A stretch of 64,000 bases of DNA from Sphingobacterium lactis (GTDB lineage: Bacteria; Bacteroidota; Bacteroidia; Sphingobacteriales; Sphingobacteriaceae). The stretch is taken from the NCBI RefSeq assembly GCF_011046555.1, contig NZ_CP049246.1, positions 1,612,001 to 1,676,000 of the forward strand. The letters are read 5' to 3'. The first letter of the stretch is position 1. Every line of letters starts with the position of its first letter. Shown here one piece after another: positions 33,084 through 40,695 of this stretch. Both the position numbers and the translations under genes were made by a program. The notes under the pieces are model-generated. The model had not been told where the DNA came from and ran no database searches. It saw only the letters and a program-made list of their open reading frames with translations.

Positions 33084-33164
33084 TTGCTGAAGGGAAAATA
33101 ATTTTTTTTTCTCATTTATGGAAATTTGATTTTTCGTGCATCCCTTTGCAAAAATCTACGAATC

Positions 33165-35009
33165 ATGAACAAGATATGGATACTTATGGTCTTCTTGCTT
33201 ACCCTGGGCGGTAAGGGGATGGCACAGGAAAGGTTGATCAGTGGAAAGATTACAGAATCAACCAATGGCACCCCGCTTGCTGGCGTTGCGGTACAGGTAC
33301 AGCAGACGAAGGCAACCACGAATTCGGATCAAAATGGCGAGTATCAGATCAAGGCATCCGAAGGGGATGTATTGGTATTTACTTACCTAGGCTATAAGGC
33401 TGTAACCAAGACAGTCAAGAAACAGCAACGAATCGATGTACGGATGCAACCCGAAGCCATGCTTTTGGATGAAGTTGCCGTGCGCAGCCCACACAAAATG
33501 GAGGTGATGGCTGCAGGTGTCACCCTGTCCAGGAGTAGAGTCGGCATGCCGAGACAACCTGTTTCAGAGAGTTACAAAGGCTTTGATGAAAATGGTTTTA
33601 TATCGCCGCTGAAGGAGGCCCTCTCGACCTTTGCGGCCGATGTGGATGGTGCATCCTACAGCAATGTCCGCAGGATGATCAATGCTGGAGAAATGCCGCC
33701 CAAGGATGCGGTACGTGTAGAGGAAATGATCAACTATTTCCAATACAACCTCGCACCGCCAACCAATGGTGATCCTGTGAAGATCTATACAGAATTGGCT
33801 ACTTCGCCGTGGAATAAAGCACATCAGTTGATGCGCATCGCGCTAAAAGCAAAGGATATTCCGAAGGCCAACCTGCCGGCATCGAATCTTGTGTTCCTGA
33901 TCGATGTATCCGGTTCCATGTTCGGCCATAACCGACTGCCCTTGGTAAAATCCTCCTTGAAATTATTGGTGGATCAGTTGCGCGATGAAGATCGCGTCGC
34001 TATCGTCACGTATGCAGGGTCGGCCGGTGTGAAGTTGGAAAGTACGAAAGGGAGCCAAAAGATGAAAATAAAAGAAGCGATCGATGAATTGGAGGCCGGT
34101 GGTTCCACCGCGGGCGGTGCAGGAATCAAAAAAGCATACCAGATCGCCAAACAGAACTTTATCAAAGGCGGCAACAACAGAATTATTTTGGCCTCCGATG
34201 GGGATTTCAATGTCGGCGCCTCCTCCGATGATGCCATGGAAGATTTGATCAGCAAGGAGCGTGAAAGTGGTGTTCACCTGACCGTGCTCGGATACGGTAT
34301 GGGTAATCTGAAGGATAGTAAAATGGAGCTATTGGCCAATAAAGGCCATGGAAACTATGCCTATATCGACAACATCTCCGAAGCGCGTAAAGCCATGGTT
34401 AACGAATTTGGTGGTACCTTGTTTACCGTAGCCAAGGACGTAAAAATACAGGTCGAGTTTAACCCAGCCTATGTGCAGGCTTATCGGCTTGTAGGCTACG
34501 AGAACCGTCTGTTGGAAGCTGAGGATTTCAATAATGACGCGAAACTGGGCGGTGATATGGGTGTCGGTCATACCGTAACGGCCATTTATGAAATTGTACC
34601 GGTAGGCGTAAAGAGTGGGGTTGTCGGTACGGTGGATCCGCTGAAATATCAGCAGAACGATAAGGCGCCGGTAGGCGCTAAGAACGGCGAGTTGGCAACC
34701 GTGAAATTTCGGTATAAGGATCCGGAATCAGATAAGAGCAAATTGCAGCAGATCGTAGTGGGCAATCAGGCCAAATCCATCGATGCTGCTTCCGAAGACT
34801 TTCGCTTTGCGACAGCAGTGGCTGAATTTGGTATGTTGATCCGCAACTCCGAGTATAAGCAAGATGCAAATTTTGATCGGCTTGTTGCCCGTGCAAAGCA
34901 TTCGAAGGGAACTGATGACGAAGGTTATCGAGCAGAATTTATTCGCATGGCGGAAAACGCATCATCTTTGGTGAAGACCGATAGTTTTGATAAAGAGAAT
35001 AGTAAATAG
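33165..35009 (+). CDS. YfbK-like von Willebrand factor A protein with N-terminal carboxypeptidase-D-like domain
   Basis: 614 residues from ATG 33165 (an earlier ATG at 33126 would break the signal peptide). A signal peptide (MNKIWILMVFLLTLGGKGMAQ) is followed by a carboxypeptidase-D regulatory-like beta domain (22-105: GKITESTNGTPLAGVAV, YLGYKAV). A conserved N-terminal block of the YfbK family comes next (SYSNVRRMINAGEMPPKDAVRVEEMINYF), then a VWA domain (about 240-420) with an intact metal site DVSGS (247-251) and ASDGDFN. A C-terminal DUF3520-like part (about 425-600) closes the protein. It probably acts in the periplasm, binding a partner through Mg2+. It is divergent from the sigma/anti-sigma pair. 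Confidence 0.88.
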   Translation: MNKIWILMVFLLTLGGKGMAQERLISGKITESTNGTPLAGVAVQVQQTKATTNSDQNGEYQIKASEGDVLVFTYLGYKAVTKTVKKQQRIDVRMQPEAMLLDEVAVRSPHKMEVMAAGVTLSRSRVGMPRQPVSESYKGFDENGFISPLKEALSTFAADVDGASYSNVRRMINAGEMPPKDAVRVEEMINYFQYNLAPPTNGDPVKIYTELATSPWNKAHQLMRIALKAKDIPKANLPASNLVFLIDVSGSMFGHNRLPLVKSSLKLLVDQLRDEDRVAIVTYAGSAGVKLESTKGSQKMKIKEAIDELEAGGSTAGGAGIKKAYQIAKQNFIKGGNNRIILASDGDFNVGASSDDAMEDLISKERESGVHLTVLGYGMGNLKDSKMELLANKGHGNYAYIDNISEARKAMVNEFGGTLFTVAKDVKIQVEFNPAYVQAYRLVGYENRLLEAEDFNNDAKLGGDMGVGHTVTAIYEIVPVGVKSGVVGTVDPLKYQQNDKAPVGAKNGELATVKFRYKDPESDKSKLQQIVVGNQAKSIDAASEDFRFATAVAEFGMLIRNSEYKQDANFDRLVARAKHSKGTDDEGYRAEFIRMAENASSLVKTDSFDKENSK

Positions 35010-35029
35010 TTGTTTAAGGTTCATAGTAA

Positions 35030-35060
35030 AAAAGCAAACCCCAGCGGGTTTGCTTTTTTT
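35030..35060 (+). terminator. Terminator of the VWA gene
   Basis: A 12-bp stem (35030-35041 with 35046-35057), loop CAGC, T run to 35060. Symmetry may also serve the convergent lutB. Confidence 0.88.
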
Positions 35061-35082
35061 ATTTATTGATTCCGAAAGAATC

Positions 35083-36471
35083 TTATTTATCATTTTTCTG
35101 TTTTTCTTTCCATTGTTGGGCGAATGACTTATCCGCAATTTTGGGAAGTTCACGTTGGCTGCCCCAAGCCTTCTTGAAGAAATTTCGGACAAAGAAATTC
35201 TTGGTCTTGCCACCGAAGAAGTCGATGACCTTTCTTTTCTGAATGGCCCATGTGAAGAGCCCCCATCCCTTTTTCTCAACACCGGAAACTATATCCTGCT
35301 GAACGGCATCGCGGCGGTTCAAAAGGAGCATTTTCTGGATGTCGATGCCTACCGGGCACACTTCCGTACATTTCCCACATAGGGAGGATGCATAGCTGAG
35401 GTGCTTGAATTCCTTCATGCCGTTGAGGTGTGGGGAAATCAGGGAACCGATCGGACCTTGGTAGGTGGTTTCGTATGTATGCCCGCCAATATTCTGGTAA
35501 ATAGGGCAGACGTTCAAGCATGCCCCACAGCGGATGCAGTATAGTCCCTGACGTTGGTCCTTCTGCTCCAGCACTTTCGTACGGCCGTTATCCAAGAGGA
35601 TAACATACATCTCTTCCGGTCCGTCATATTCTGTGTTTTTCCGGGGTCCTGATAGGATGGTATTGTAAACGGTCAGGTTCTGACCTGTACCATGGCTGGC
35701 CAGGAGTGGCCAGAATAGATCCAAATCGTTCTGACTGGGCAATACCTTTTCGATCCCAACGACAGCGATGTGCACCTTAGGAAAAGTGGTCGTCAAACGC
35801 GCATTCCCTTCATTTTCCGTAATGGCAATGCTGCCGGTATCCGCCAACAGGAAGTTTGCTCCGGTGATACCGATATCTGCACTGGTGTATTTATCGCGCA
35901 GGATTTCGCGCGCCTTCATGGTAAGCTCCTCAGCCGTCGCTTCCAACGGCGTATCAAACTTCTCATGAAATAGTTTGGCGATTTCCTCCAAGCTCAAGTG
36001 CATTGCCGGTGTTACGAAATGGTAGGGCTTATGGTTCAGCAGCTGGATGATGAATTCTCCAAGATCACTTTCGATGGTCTCGATGTTCTTGCCTTCCAGG
36101 AAGTGGTTCAGGTCGATCTCTTCGGTAGCCATGGATTTGGACTTCACGATGCTCTTCGCCTGGCGCTGTTCCATAATCTTCCAGATTTCCTGACGTGCCT
36201 CTTCGGCATCATTGGCCCAGATCACTTTTCCGCCGTTGGCCGTGAAGTTCGCTTCGAAATCCAACAGGTACTTGTCCAGGTATTCAATGGTCTTCCATTT
36301 GACCAAGTTGGCCTTGATCTTACTATTTTCCAAATCAAAGAACTTACTCTTTCCCTTTTCGAAAGCAACGTCATATTTATCAATGTTGTTATTGATAATT
36401 TGTCGGTGATTTAAATCGAAAGATTTTGTCGCACTGTCCTTCAAGAATTTATCTGCTACTGTCTGTGCCAT
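35083..36471 (-). CDS. lutB: L-lactate utilisation protein LutB (iron-sulfur protein)
   Basis: 462 residues. LutB, with LutA and LutC, oxidises L-lactate to pyruvate. The LUD domain occupies about 60-290 (GITGANFLLADTGSIAITENEGNARL, LPSQNDLDLFWPLLASHGTGQ). Two 4Fe-4S motifs follow: CIRCGACLNVCP (about 313-324) and CGKCTEVCP (about 364-372), then a C-terminal helical part (RRDAVQQDIV...). All cluster cysteines are intact. lutA and lutC are not beside it; on both sides are unrelated genes. In some Bacteroidota the three genes are scattered, so they may be elsewhere. The start ATG has no extended alternative. Confidence 0.93.
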   Translation of the reverse strand: MAQTVADKFLKDSATKSFDLNHRQIINNNIDKYDVAFEKGKSKFFDLENSKIKANLVKWKTIEYLDKYLLDFEANFTANGGKVIWANDAEEARQEIWKIMEQRQAKSIVKSKSMATEEIDLNHFLEGKNIETIESDLGEFIIQLLNHKPYHFVTPAMHLSLEEIAKLFHEKFDTPLEATAEELTMKAREILRDKYTSADIGITGANFLLADTGSIAITENEGNARLTTTFPKVHIAVVGIEKVLPSQNDLDLFWPLLASHGTGQNLTVYNTILSGPRKNTEYDGPEEMYVILLDNGRTKVLEQKDQRQGLYCIRCGACLNVCPIYQNIGGHTYETTYQGPIGSLISPHLNGMKEFKHLSYASSLCGKCTEVCPVGIDIQKMLLLNRRDAVQQDIVSGVEKKGWGLFTWAIQKRKVIDFFGGKTKNFFVRNFFKKAWGSQRELPKIADKSFAQQWKEKQKNDK

Positions 36472-36604
36472 AGGGATGTTGTAAAGCTAATTGCAAAAAT
36501 ATAAGTTGATCGGGATTTTAACCATTTTAAAGATAAAAAATTATCTGGTTAATGCTTGAAAATGTGGAATACATTTAAAAAGTTGATAAATATACCCTTT
36601 ATTC

Positions 36605-36644
36605 TCGCAAAAAAAATGGGATGCTGCCTCCAGCATCCCATTTT
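36605..36644 (-). terminator. Terminator of aspS
   Basis: A 14-bp perfect stem (36613-36626 with 36631-36644), loop CCTC. The A run on the plus strand (36608-36616) gives a T run in the minus transcript. Confidence 0.9.
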
Positions 36645-36667
36645 GGATATGTTGAAAATGTTGTATG

Positions 36668-38422
36668 CTAGTTTTTTGGGGCGATAAGGCTGATGCTCAA
36701 TTCGTCCAATTGCTCTTTGGCCACCGTTGCTGGGGCATCGATCATCACGTCGCGTCCGGAATTGTTCTTCGGGAATGCGATAAAGTCTCGGATGGTTTCC
36801 TGTCCGCCAAGGATTGCCGTCAAGCGATCCAGACCGAATGCCAAGCCACCGTGTGGAGGGGCACCATACTGGAAGGCGTTCATAAGGAAGCCAAACTGCT
36901 CCTGCGCCTGTTCTGGTGTAAAGCCAAGGTGCTTGAACATCAAGGCTTGCATATCCTTGTCGTGAATACGGATGGAACCGCCACCAATCTCATTTCCGTT
37001 CAACACCAAGTCATAGGCATTGGCGCGAACCTTACCCGGATCCGTATCCAATAAAGGCATATCCTCGATCTTCGGTGAAGTGAAAGGGTGGTGCATCGCG
37101 TGGAATCTCTCCGTGTCCTCATCCCATTCCAAGAGCGGGAAGTCGATCACCCACAATGGTGCGAATTCATCCGGCTTGCGCAAGCCTAAGCGATTACCCA
37201 GCTCCATGCGCAATGCACTTAGTTGTGCGCGTGTTTTATTCGCAGGTCCCGAAAGGATCAAGATCAAATCACCGGCGCTGGCACCTGTGGCTTCTGCCCA
37301 CTTCGCAAGGTCTTCCTGATCGTAGAATTTATCCACCGAAGACTTGAAGCTGCCGTCAGCTTCACATTTGACATACACCATACCCGATGCACCCACCTGC
37401 GGGCGTTTTACCCATTCGGTCAGCTCATCGATCTGCTTACGTGTATAAGATGCTGCTCCAGGAACGGCGATCCCAACGACAAGTTCAGCGTTGTTGAAGA
37501 TGGCGAATTCCTTGTGTTGCGCCACGGCATTCAGCTCACCGAACTTCATGCCGAAACGGATATCTGGTTTGTCATTTCCGTAGGTACGCATAGCCTCTTC
37601 AAAGGTCATGCGTGGAAATTGCTCCACATCAATACCGTGGATAGTTTTCAAGAGATGACGGGTCATGCCTTCAAAAACATTCAGGATATCTTCCTGCTCC
37701 ACGAAGGACATCTCACAGTCGATCTGCGTGAATTCCGGTTGCCTATCGGCACGAAGGTCCTCATCACGGAAACACTTCACGATCTGGAAGTATTTGTCCA
37801 TGCCACCAACCATCAACAATTGCTTGAAGGTCTGTGGCGATTGCGGAAGGGCATAGAATTGACCTGGGTTCATGCGGGATGGAACCACAAAGTCACGCGC
37901 ACCCTCAGGGGTGGACTTTATTAAATAAGGTGTTTCGATTTCACAGAAATCCAAACCTGAAAGGTAGTTTCTAACTTCTTGTGTTACCTTGTGACGGAAC
38001 AATAGGCTGTTCTTCACCGGATTCCTGCGGATATCCAGGTAACGGTATTTCATGCGGATATCTTCACCGCCGTCAGTATCATCTTCAATGGTGAATGGCG
38101 GCAATTTTGATTCATTCAGGATCTCCAGGTTGCTAACCTTGATTTCAATGTCTCCCGTTGGGATTTTGGCATTCTTGCTGGAACGCTCGATCACCGTTCC
38201 GGTTACTTTAATGACATACTCTCTGCCCAATTCGCGGGCATGGCTGCGCAGGGTTTCGTCATCTTCACTATTAAAGGTAAGTTGTGTAATGCCGTAACGA
38301 TCACGGACATCGATGAAAGTCATTCCACCCAAATCACGTGATTTTTGTACCCATCCTGCCAGGGTCACTGTTTTTCCAAGATCTGTTATTCTTAATTCGC
38401 CACAAGTATGTGTTCTGTGCAT
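36668..38422 (-). CDS. aspS: Aspartyl-tRNA synthetase
   Basis: 584 residues from ATG 38422 ([11 protein letters not shown]), the conserved start of bacterial AspRS. The open frame runs a further 76 codons upstream, but that part has no resemblance to the family and overlaps the control region. Order: OB-fold anticodon-binding domain (1-110: [22 protein letters not shown]), class II core motif 2 ([23 protein letters not shown]), a bacterial-type insertion (about 290-420), and motif 3 ([15 protein letters not shown]). Length is normal. It is divergent from mraZ across a 460-base region that contains MraZ-box-like repeats; a -7 box TAATTTTG lies at 38450-38457 on the minus strand. Confidence 0.96.
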   Translation of the reverse strand: MHRTHTCGELRITDLGKTVTLAGWVQKSRDLGGMTFIDVRDRYGITQLTFNSEDDETLRSHARELGREYVIKVTGTVIERSSKNAKIPTGDIEIKVSNLEILNESKLPPFTIEDDTDGGEDIRMKYRYLDIRRNPVKNSLLFRHKVTQEVRNYLSGLDFCEIETPYLIKSTPEGARDFVVPSRMNPGQFYALPQSPQTFKQLLMVGGMDKYFQIVKCFRDEDLRADRQPEFTQIDCEMSFVEQEDILNVFEGMTRHLLKTIHGIDVEQFPRMTFEEAMRTYGNDKPDIRFGMKFGELNAVAQHKEFAIFNNAELVVGIAVPGAASYTRKQIDELTEWVKRPQVGASGMVYVKCEADGSFKSSVDKFYDQEDLAKWAEATGASAGDLILILSGPANKTRAQLSALRMELGNRLGLRKPDEFAPLWVIDFPLLEWDEDTERFHAMHHPFTSPKIEDMPLLDTDPGKVRANAYDLVLNGNEIGGGSIRIHDKDMQALMFKHLGFTPEQAQEQFGFLMNAFQYGAPPHGGLAFGLDRLTAILGGQETIRDFIAFPKNNSGRDVMIDAPATVAKEQLDELSISLIAPKN

Positions 38423-38449
38423 GATATCTTCAATTTTTTTATTGACCCA

Positions 38450-38457
38450 CAAAATTA
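38450..38457 (-). promoter_or_regulatory. Possible -7 box of aspS
   Basis: TAATTTTG on the minus strand, 27 bases before the start codon; no -33 TTG was found. Confidence 0.4.
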
Positions 38458-38582
38458 TCTGATTTATATTAAAATAAAGAATATATATGTAGGGGAGCTG
38501 CATTAATTTCCCGGAAACGGAGCGATGGAACAGCTGCATCCCACCAGAAGGTGATGTGCACCTGAAATTTTGATTCATTTCC

Positions 38583-38639
38583 TCCACTTTGCCCCACCGG
38601 GACATCCATTTTGCTACCGATCCACCACTTTGCCCCACA
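38583..38639 (-). promoter_or_regulatory. Two MraZ-box-like sites in reverse orientation
   Basis: On the minus strand the 13-base string GTGGGGCAAAGTGG occurs twice (plus 38584-38597 and 38625-38638), 41 bases apart. Each has TGGGG, five bases, then TGG, i.e. two TGGGN-type half sites at 10-bp period. They lie in the aspS-mraZ spacer, which otherwise holds no gene. Confidence 0.5.
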
Positions 38640-38811
38640 CTACCTAGCAAATCTGAATTTATCAGCTTAAAACAAAGAGGTTTAGACCAATATTAGTTAA
38701 AATTCTTTCCGCTTTTACAATTGATAATTTATTGAGATTCAATCGTATTGTGCGTTTTAAGGCCGTTTGAGGGCATTTTTGTAGTGGATAGGCTATGTGG
38801 AAAACTTTTTT

Positions 38812-38844
38812 GTGGGGCATAGTGGGGGATTGTGGGAGAAAGTG
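38812..38844 (+). promoter_or_regulatory. MraZ operator: TGGGN repeats at 10-bp period
   Basis: GTGGG starts at 38812, 38822 and 38832, and GTG again at 38842, so TGGGN-N5 is repeated three times exactly in phase. This is the architecture known for E. coli MraZ binding. A -7-like TACTTTTA follows at 38847-38854, so bound MraZ would sit on the core promoter of its own operon. Confidence 0.75.
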
Positions 38845-38882
38845 TATACTTTTACATTGAAATTACCGTAGAAGTATAGTAA

Positions 38883-39356
38883 ATGATTCAATTAATCGGA
38901 GAATACGACTGTAAGCTAGACACCAAGGGAAGAATGGTGGTTCCTGCTGCGCTCAAAAGGCAATTGCCTGACGCAGAGCGGGAAGGGCTTGTCGTGAACC
39001 GCGGTTTTGAGAAGAATTTAGTGATCTATACGAAAGAAGAGTGGAATAAGAAGATGCTTCAGCTATCCAAGTTGAACCAGTACAACGTGAAGAACCGGAA
39101 CTTTATCCGTCAGTTTATGCGTGGTGCGACAGAGTTGACCTTGGACTCGGCCGGTCGGGTGCTGTTACCGAAAACCCTTTTGGAATATGCGAATATTCAA
39201 GGGGATGTTTTCCTGCAGTGCCAATTCGATAAAATCGAGGTTTGGGCGAAAGCTGAATACGAAAATCTGATGGAGGGTAATTCGGATGAGGATTTTGCAT
39301 CCTTGGCAGAAGAAGTTATGGGCGGATTTGATTTTGGAGGATTGGGAGATGAGTAA
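38883..39356 (+). CDS. mraZ: MraZ, transcriptional regulator of the dcw cluster
   Basis: 157 residues with two AbrB/SpoVT-type half domains. The first (about 1-50) has IGEYDCKLDTKGRMVVPAALK, the second (about 80-130) ATELTLDSAGRVLLPKTLLEYA; both carry the conserved D-x-K/A-GR-hPxxL motif. MraZ rings bind TGGGN repeats and repress the dcw operon. Three such repeats lie 39-71 bases upstream of the start. The gene overlaps rsmH by eight bases (gatgagtaatga), so they are coupled. Confidence 0.96.
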   Translation: MIQLIGEYDCKLDTKGRMVVPAALKRQLPDAEREGLVVNRGFEKNLVIYTKEEWNKKMLQLSKLNQYNVKNRNFIRQFMRGATELTLDSAGRVLLPKTLLEYANIQGDVFLQCQFDKIEVWAKAEYENLMEGNSDEDFASLAEEVMGGFDFGGLGDE

Positions 39357-40260
39357 TGAAATCGGCTACCACGTTCCTGTCATGTTGCAGGAATGCATTG
39401 ATGCACTAGCTATAAAACCAAACGGCATTTATGTCGACGTCACTTTCGGTGGAGGAGGGCATTCAAAGGAGATTTTGAAGCATTTGGGGCCAGAAGGTCG
39501 CCTGATCGCTTTTGATCAGGATCCGGATGCCATCAAGAATGCGCTGCCCGATGAGCGATTTACGCTGATCCACCAGAATTTTAGATTCTTGAAAAATTAT
39601 TTGCGATTGGAAGGTGTGAAGCAGGTGGACGGGATTTTGGCGGATCTGGGGGTTTCTTCACATCAGTTCGACGCGGCGGACCGTGGGTTTTCCATCCGTT
39701 TCGATGCGGATTTGGATATGCGCATGGACCAAGTGTCGGATCTGGATGCACGGAAGGTCTTGAATACCTATGCAGAAGAGGAACTTCACCGCATATTCGG
39801 TATGTACGGCGAGATTCAGAACGCGAAATCCTTGGCGAAAACGATTGTCACCAACCGATTGAACGGGCCGATCCAAACCGTAGCGGAACTTAAGGAAGTT
39901 ATCAAACGTTTGGTGCCGAAAGGGAAGGAGCATAAATACCACGCGCAGGTTTTCCAGGCACTACGGATCGAGGTGAATAAGGAGCTGGAGGCATTGCAGG
40001 AATTCTTGGAGCAGACAGCGGCTGTCCTAAAACCTGAAGGGCGTTTGGTGGTGATGTCCTACCATTCCTTGGAAGACCGTCTGGTAAAGAATTTTATGGC
40101 CAAAGGGAAATTCAAGGGCGAAGTGGAGAAAGATTTCTTCGGCAACGAGATCAAGCCATTCCACGTGATCAGCAGAAAAGCGATCGTGGCGACGGCAGAT
40201 GAAGTGCAGCAGAATAACAGAGCCCGCAGTGCAAAGTTGAGGGTGGCGGAAAAAAAATAG
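39349..40260 (+). CDS. rsmH: 16S rRNA (cytosine1402-N4)-methyltransferase RsmH
   Basis: 303 residues from ATG 39349, inside the end of mraZ. It methylates N4 of C1402 in the ribosomal P site using S-adenosylmethionine. Motifs: YHVPVMLQECIDAL at the start, SAM-binding VDVTFGGGGHSKEIL, FDQDPDA, GILADLGVSSHQFD, DLDMRMDQ and the C-terminal SYHSLEDRLVKNFM. A helical insert (about 110-210) is present as in the family. An upstream in-frame ATG at 39286 lies deep in mraZ and adds no family sequence. Confidence 0.96.
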   Translation: MSNEIGYHVPVMLQECIDALAIKPNGIYVDVTFGGGGHSKEILKHLGPEGRLIAFDQDPDAIKNALPDERFTLIHQNFRFLKNYLRLEGVKQVDGILADLGVSSHQFDAADRGFSIRFDADLDMRMDQVSDLDARKVLNTYAEEELHRIFGMYGEIQNAKSLAKTIVTNRLNGPIQTVAELKEVIKRLVPKGKEHKYHAQVFQALRIEVNKELEALQEFLEQTAAVLKPEGRLVVMSYHSLEDRLVKNFMAKGKFKGEVEKDFFGNEIKPFHVISRKAIVATADEVQQNNRARSAKLRVAEKK

Positions 40261-40271
40261 AGAGCAGGTAC

Positions 40272-40682
40272 ATGGCAAAGAGAAATACCATAAAGCAGAA
40301 AGAGCTGAGTGAGGAAGTTCAGGAGGAAATGTCCGATGCGGTTGAAGAGAAGGTTGAGGAAACGGAAAATTACCTGAAGAACATCTTTTCGCAGAAGAGA
40401 ATCTCTTCCTATTTGGTTGCCAAGAACTTACCGTTTGTGGCATTTCTTGCTTTCTTGGGGTTGCTGTATATCACGAACCGACATTTGGCAGAAAACACGG
40501 TTCGGAAGATCGATAAACTGGGACGTGAAGTGAAGGAGATGAGTTGGGATTATAAGTCGCTGAATGCGGAATTGATGAAGTTGACCACGCAGACAGAGAT
40601 TGCCAAGCGGGCGGATACATTGGGACTGAAGGAAAGGACCGAACCGCCGATTAAGTTAGAAATTGTTAAAGAAGTAAAATAG
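40272..40682 (+). CDS. FtsL-like division protein
   Basis: 136 residues. A charged cytoplasmic N-terminus (about 1-55) is followed by one membrane helix (NLPFVAFLAFLGLLYITN, about 57-74) and a short periplasmic coiled coil (TVRKIDKLGREVKEMSWDYKSLNAELMKLTTQTEIAKRAD). This is the FtsL layout, and the place between rsmH and ftsI is the FtsL place. The sequence is of the Bacteroidota FtsL-like type rather than the E. coli type. In other bacteria FtsL joins FtsB and FtsQ and activates FtsWI. Confidence 0.85.
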   Translation: MAKRNTIKQKELSEEVQEEMSDAVEEKVEETENYLKNIFSQKRISSYLVAKNLPFVAFLAFLGLLYITNRHLAENTVRKIDKLGREVKEMSWDYKSLNAELMKLTTQTEIAKRADTLGLKERTEPPIKLEIVKEVK

Positions 40683-40695
40683 TAGATAGCGAAAC

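Noticed and set aside
38423..38650. 76-residue N-terminal extension of aspS
   Set aside because: It has no similarity to AspRS, covers the likely -7 box and the MraZ-like sites, and the start [11 protein letters not shown] is the conserved family start.
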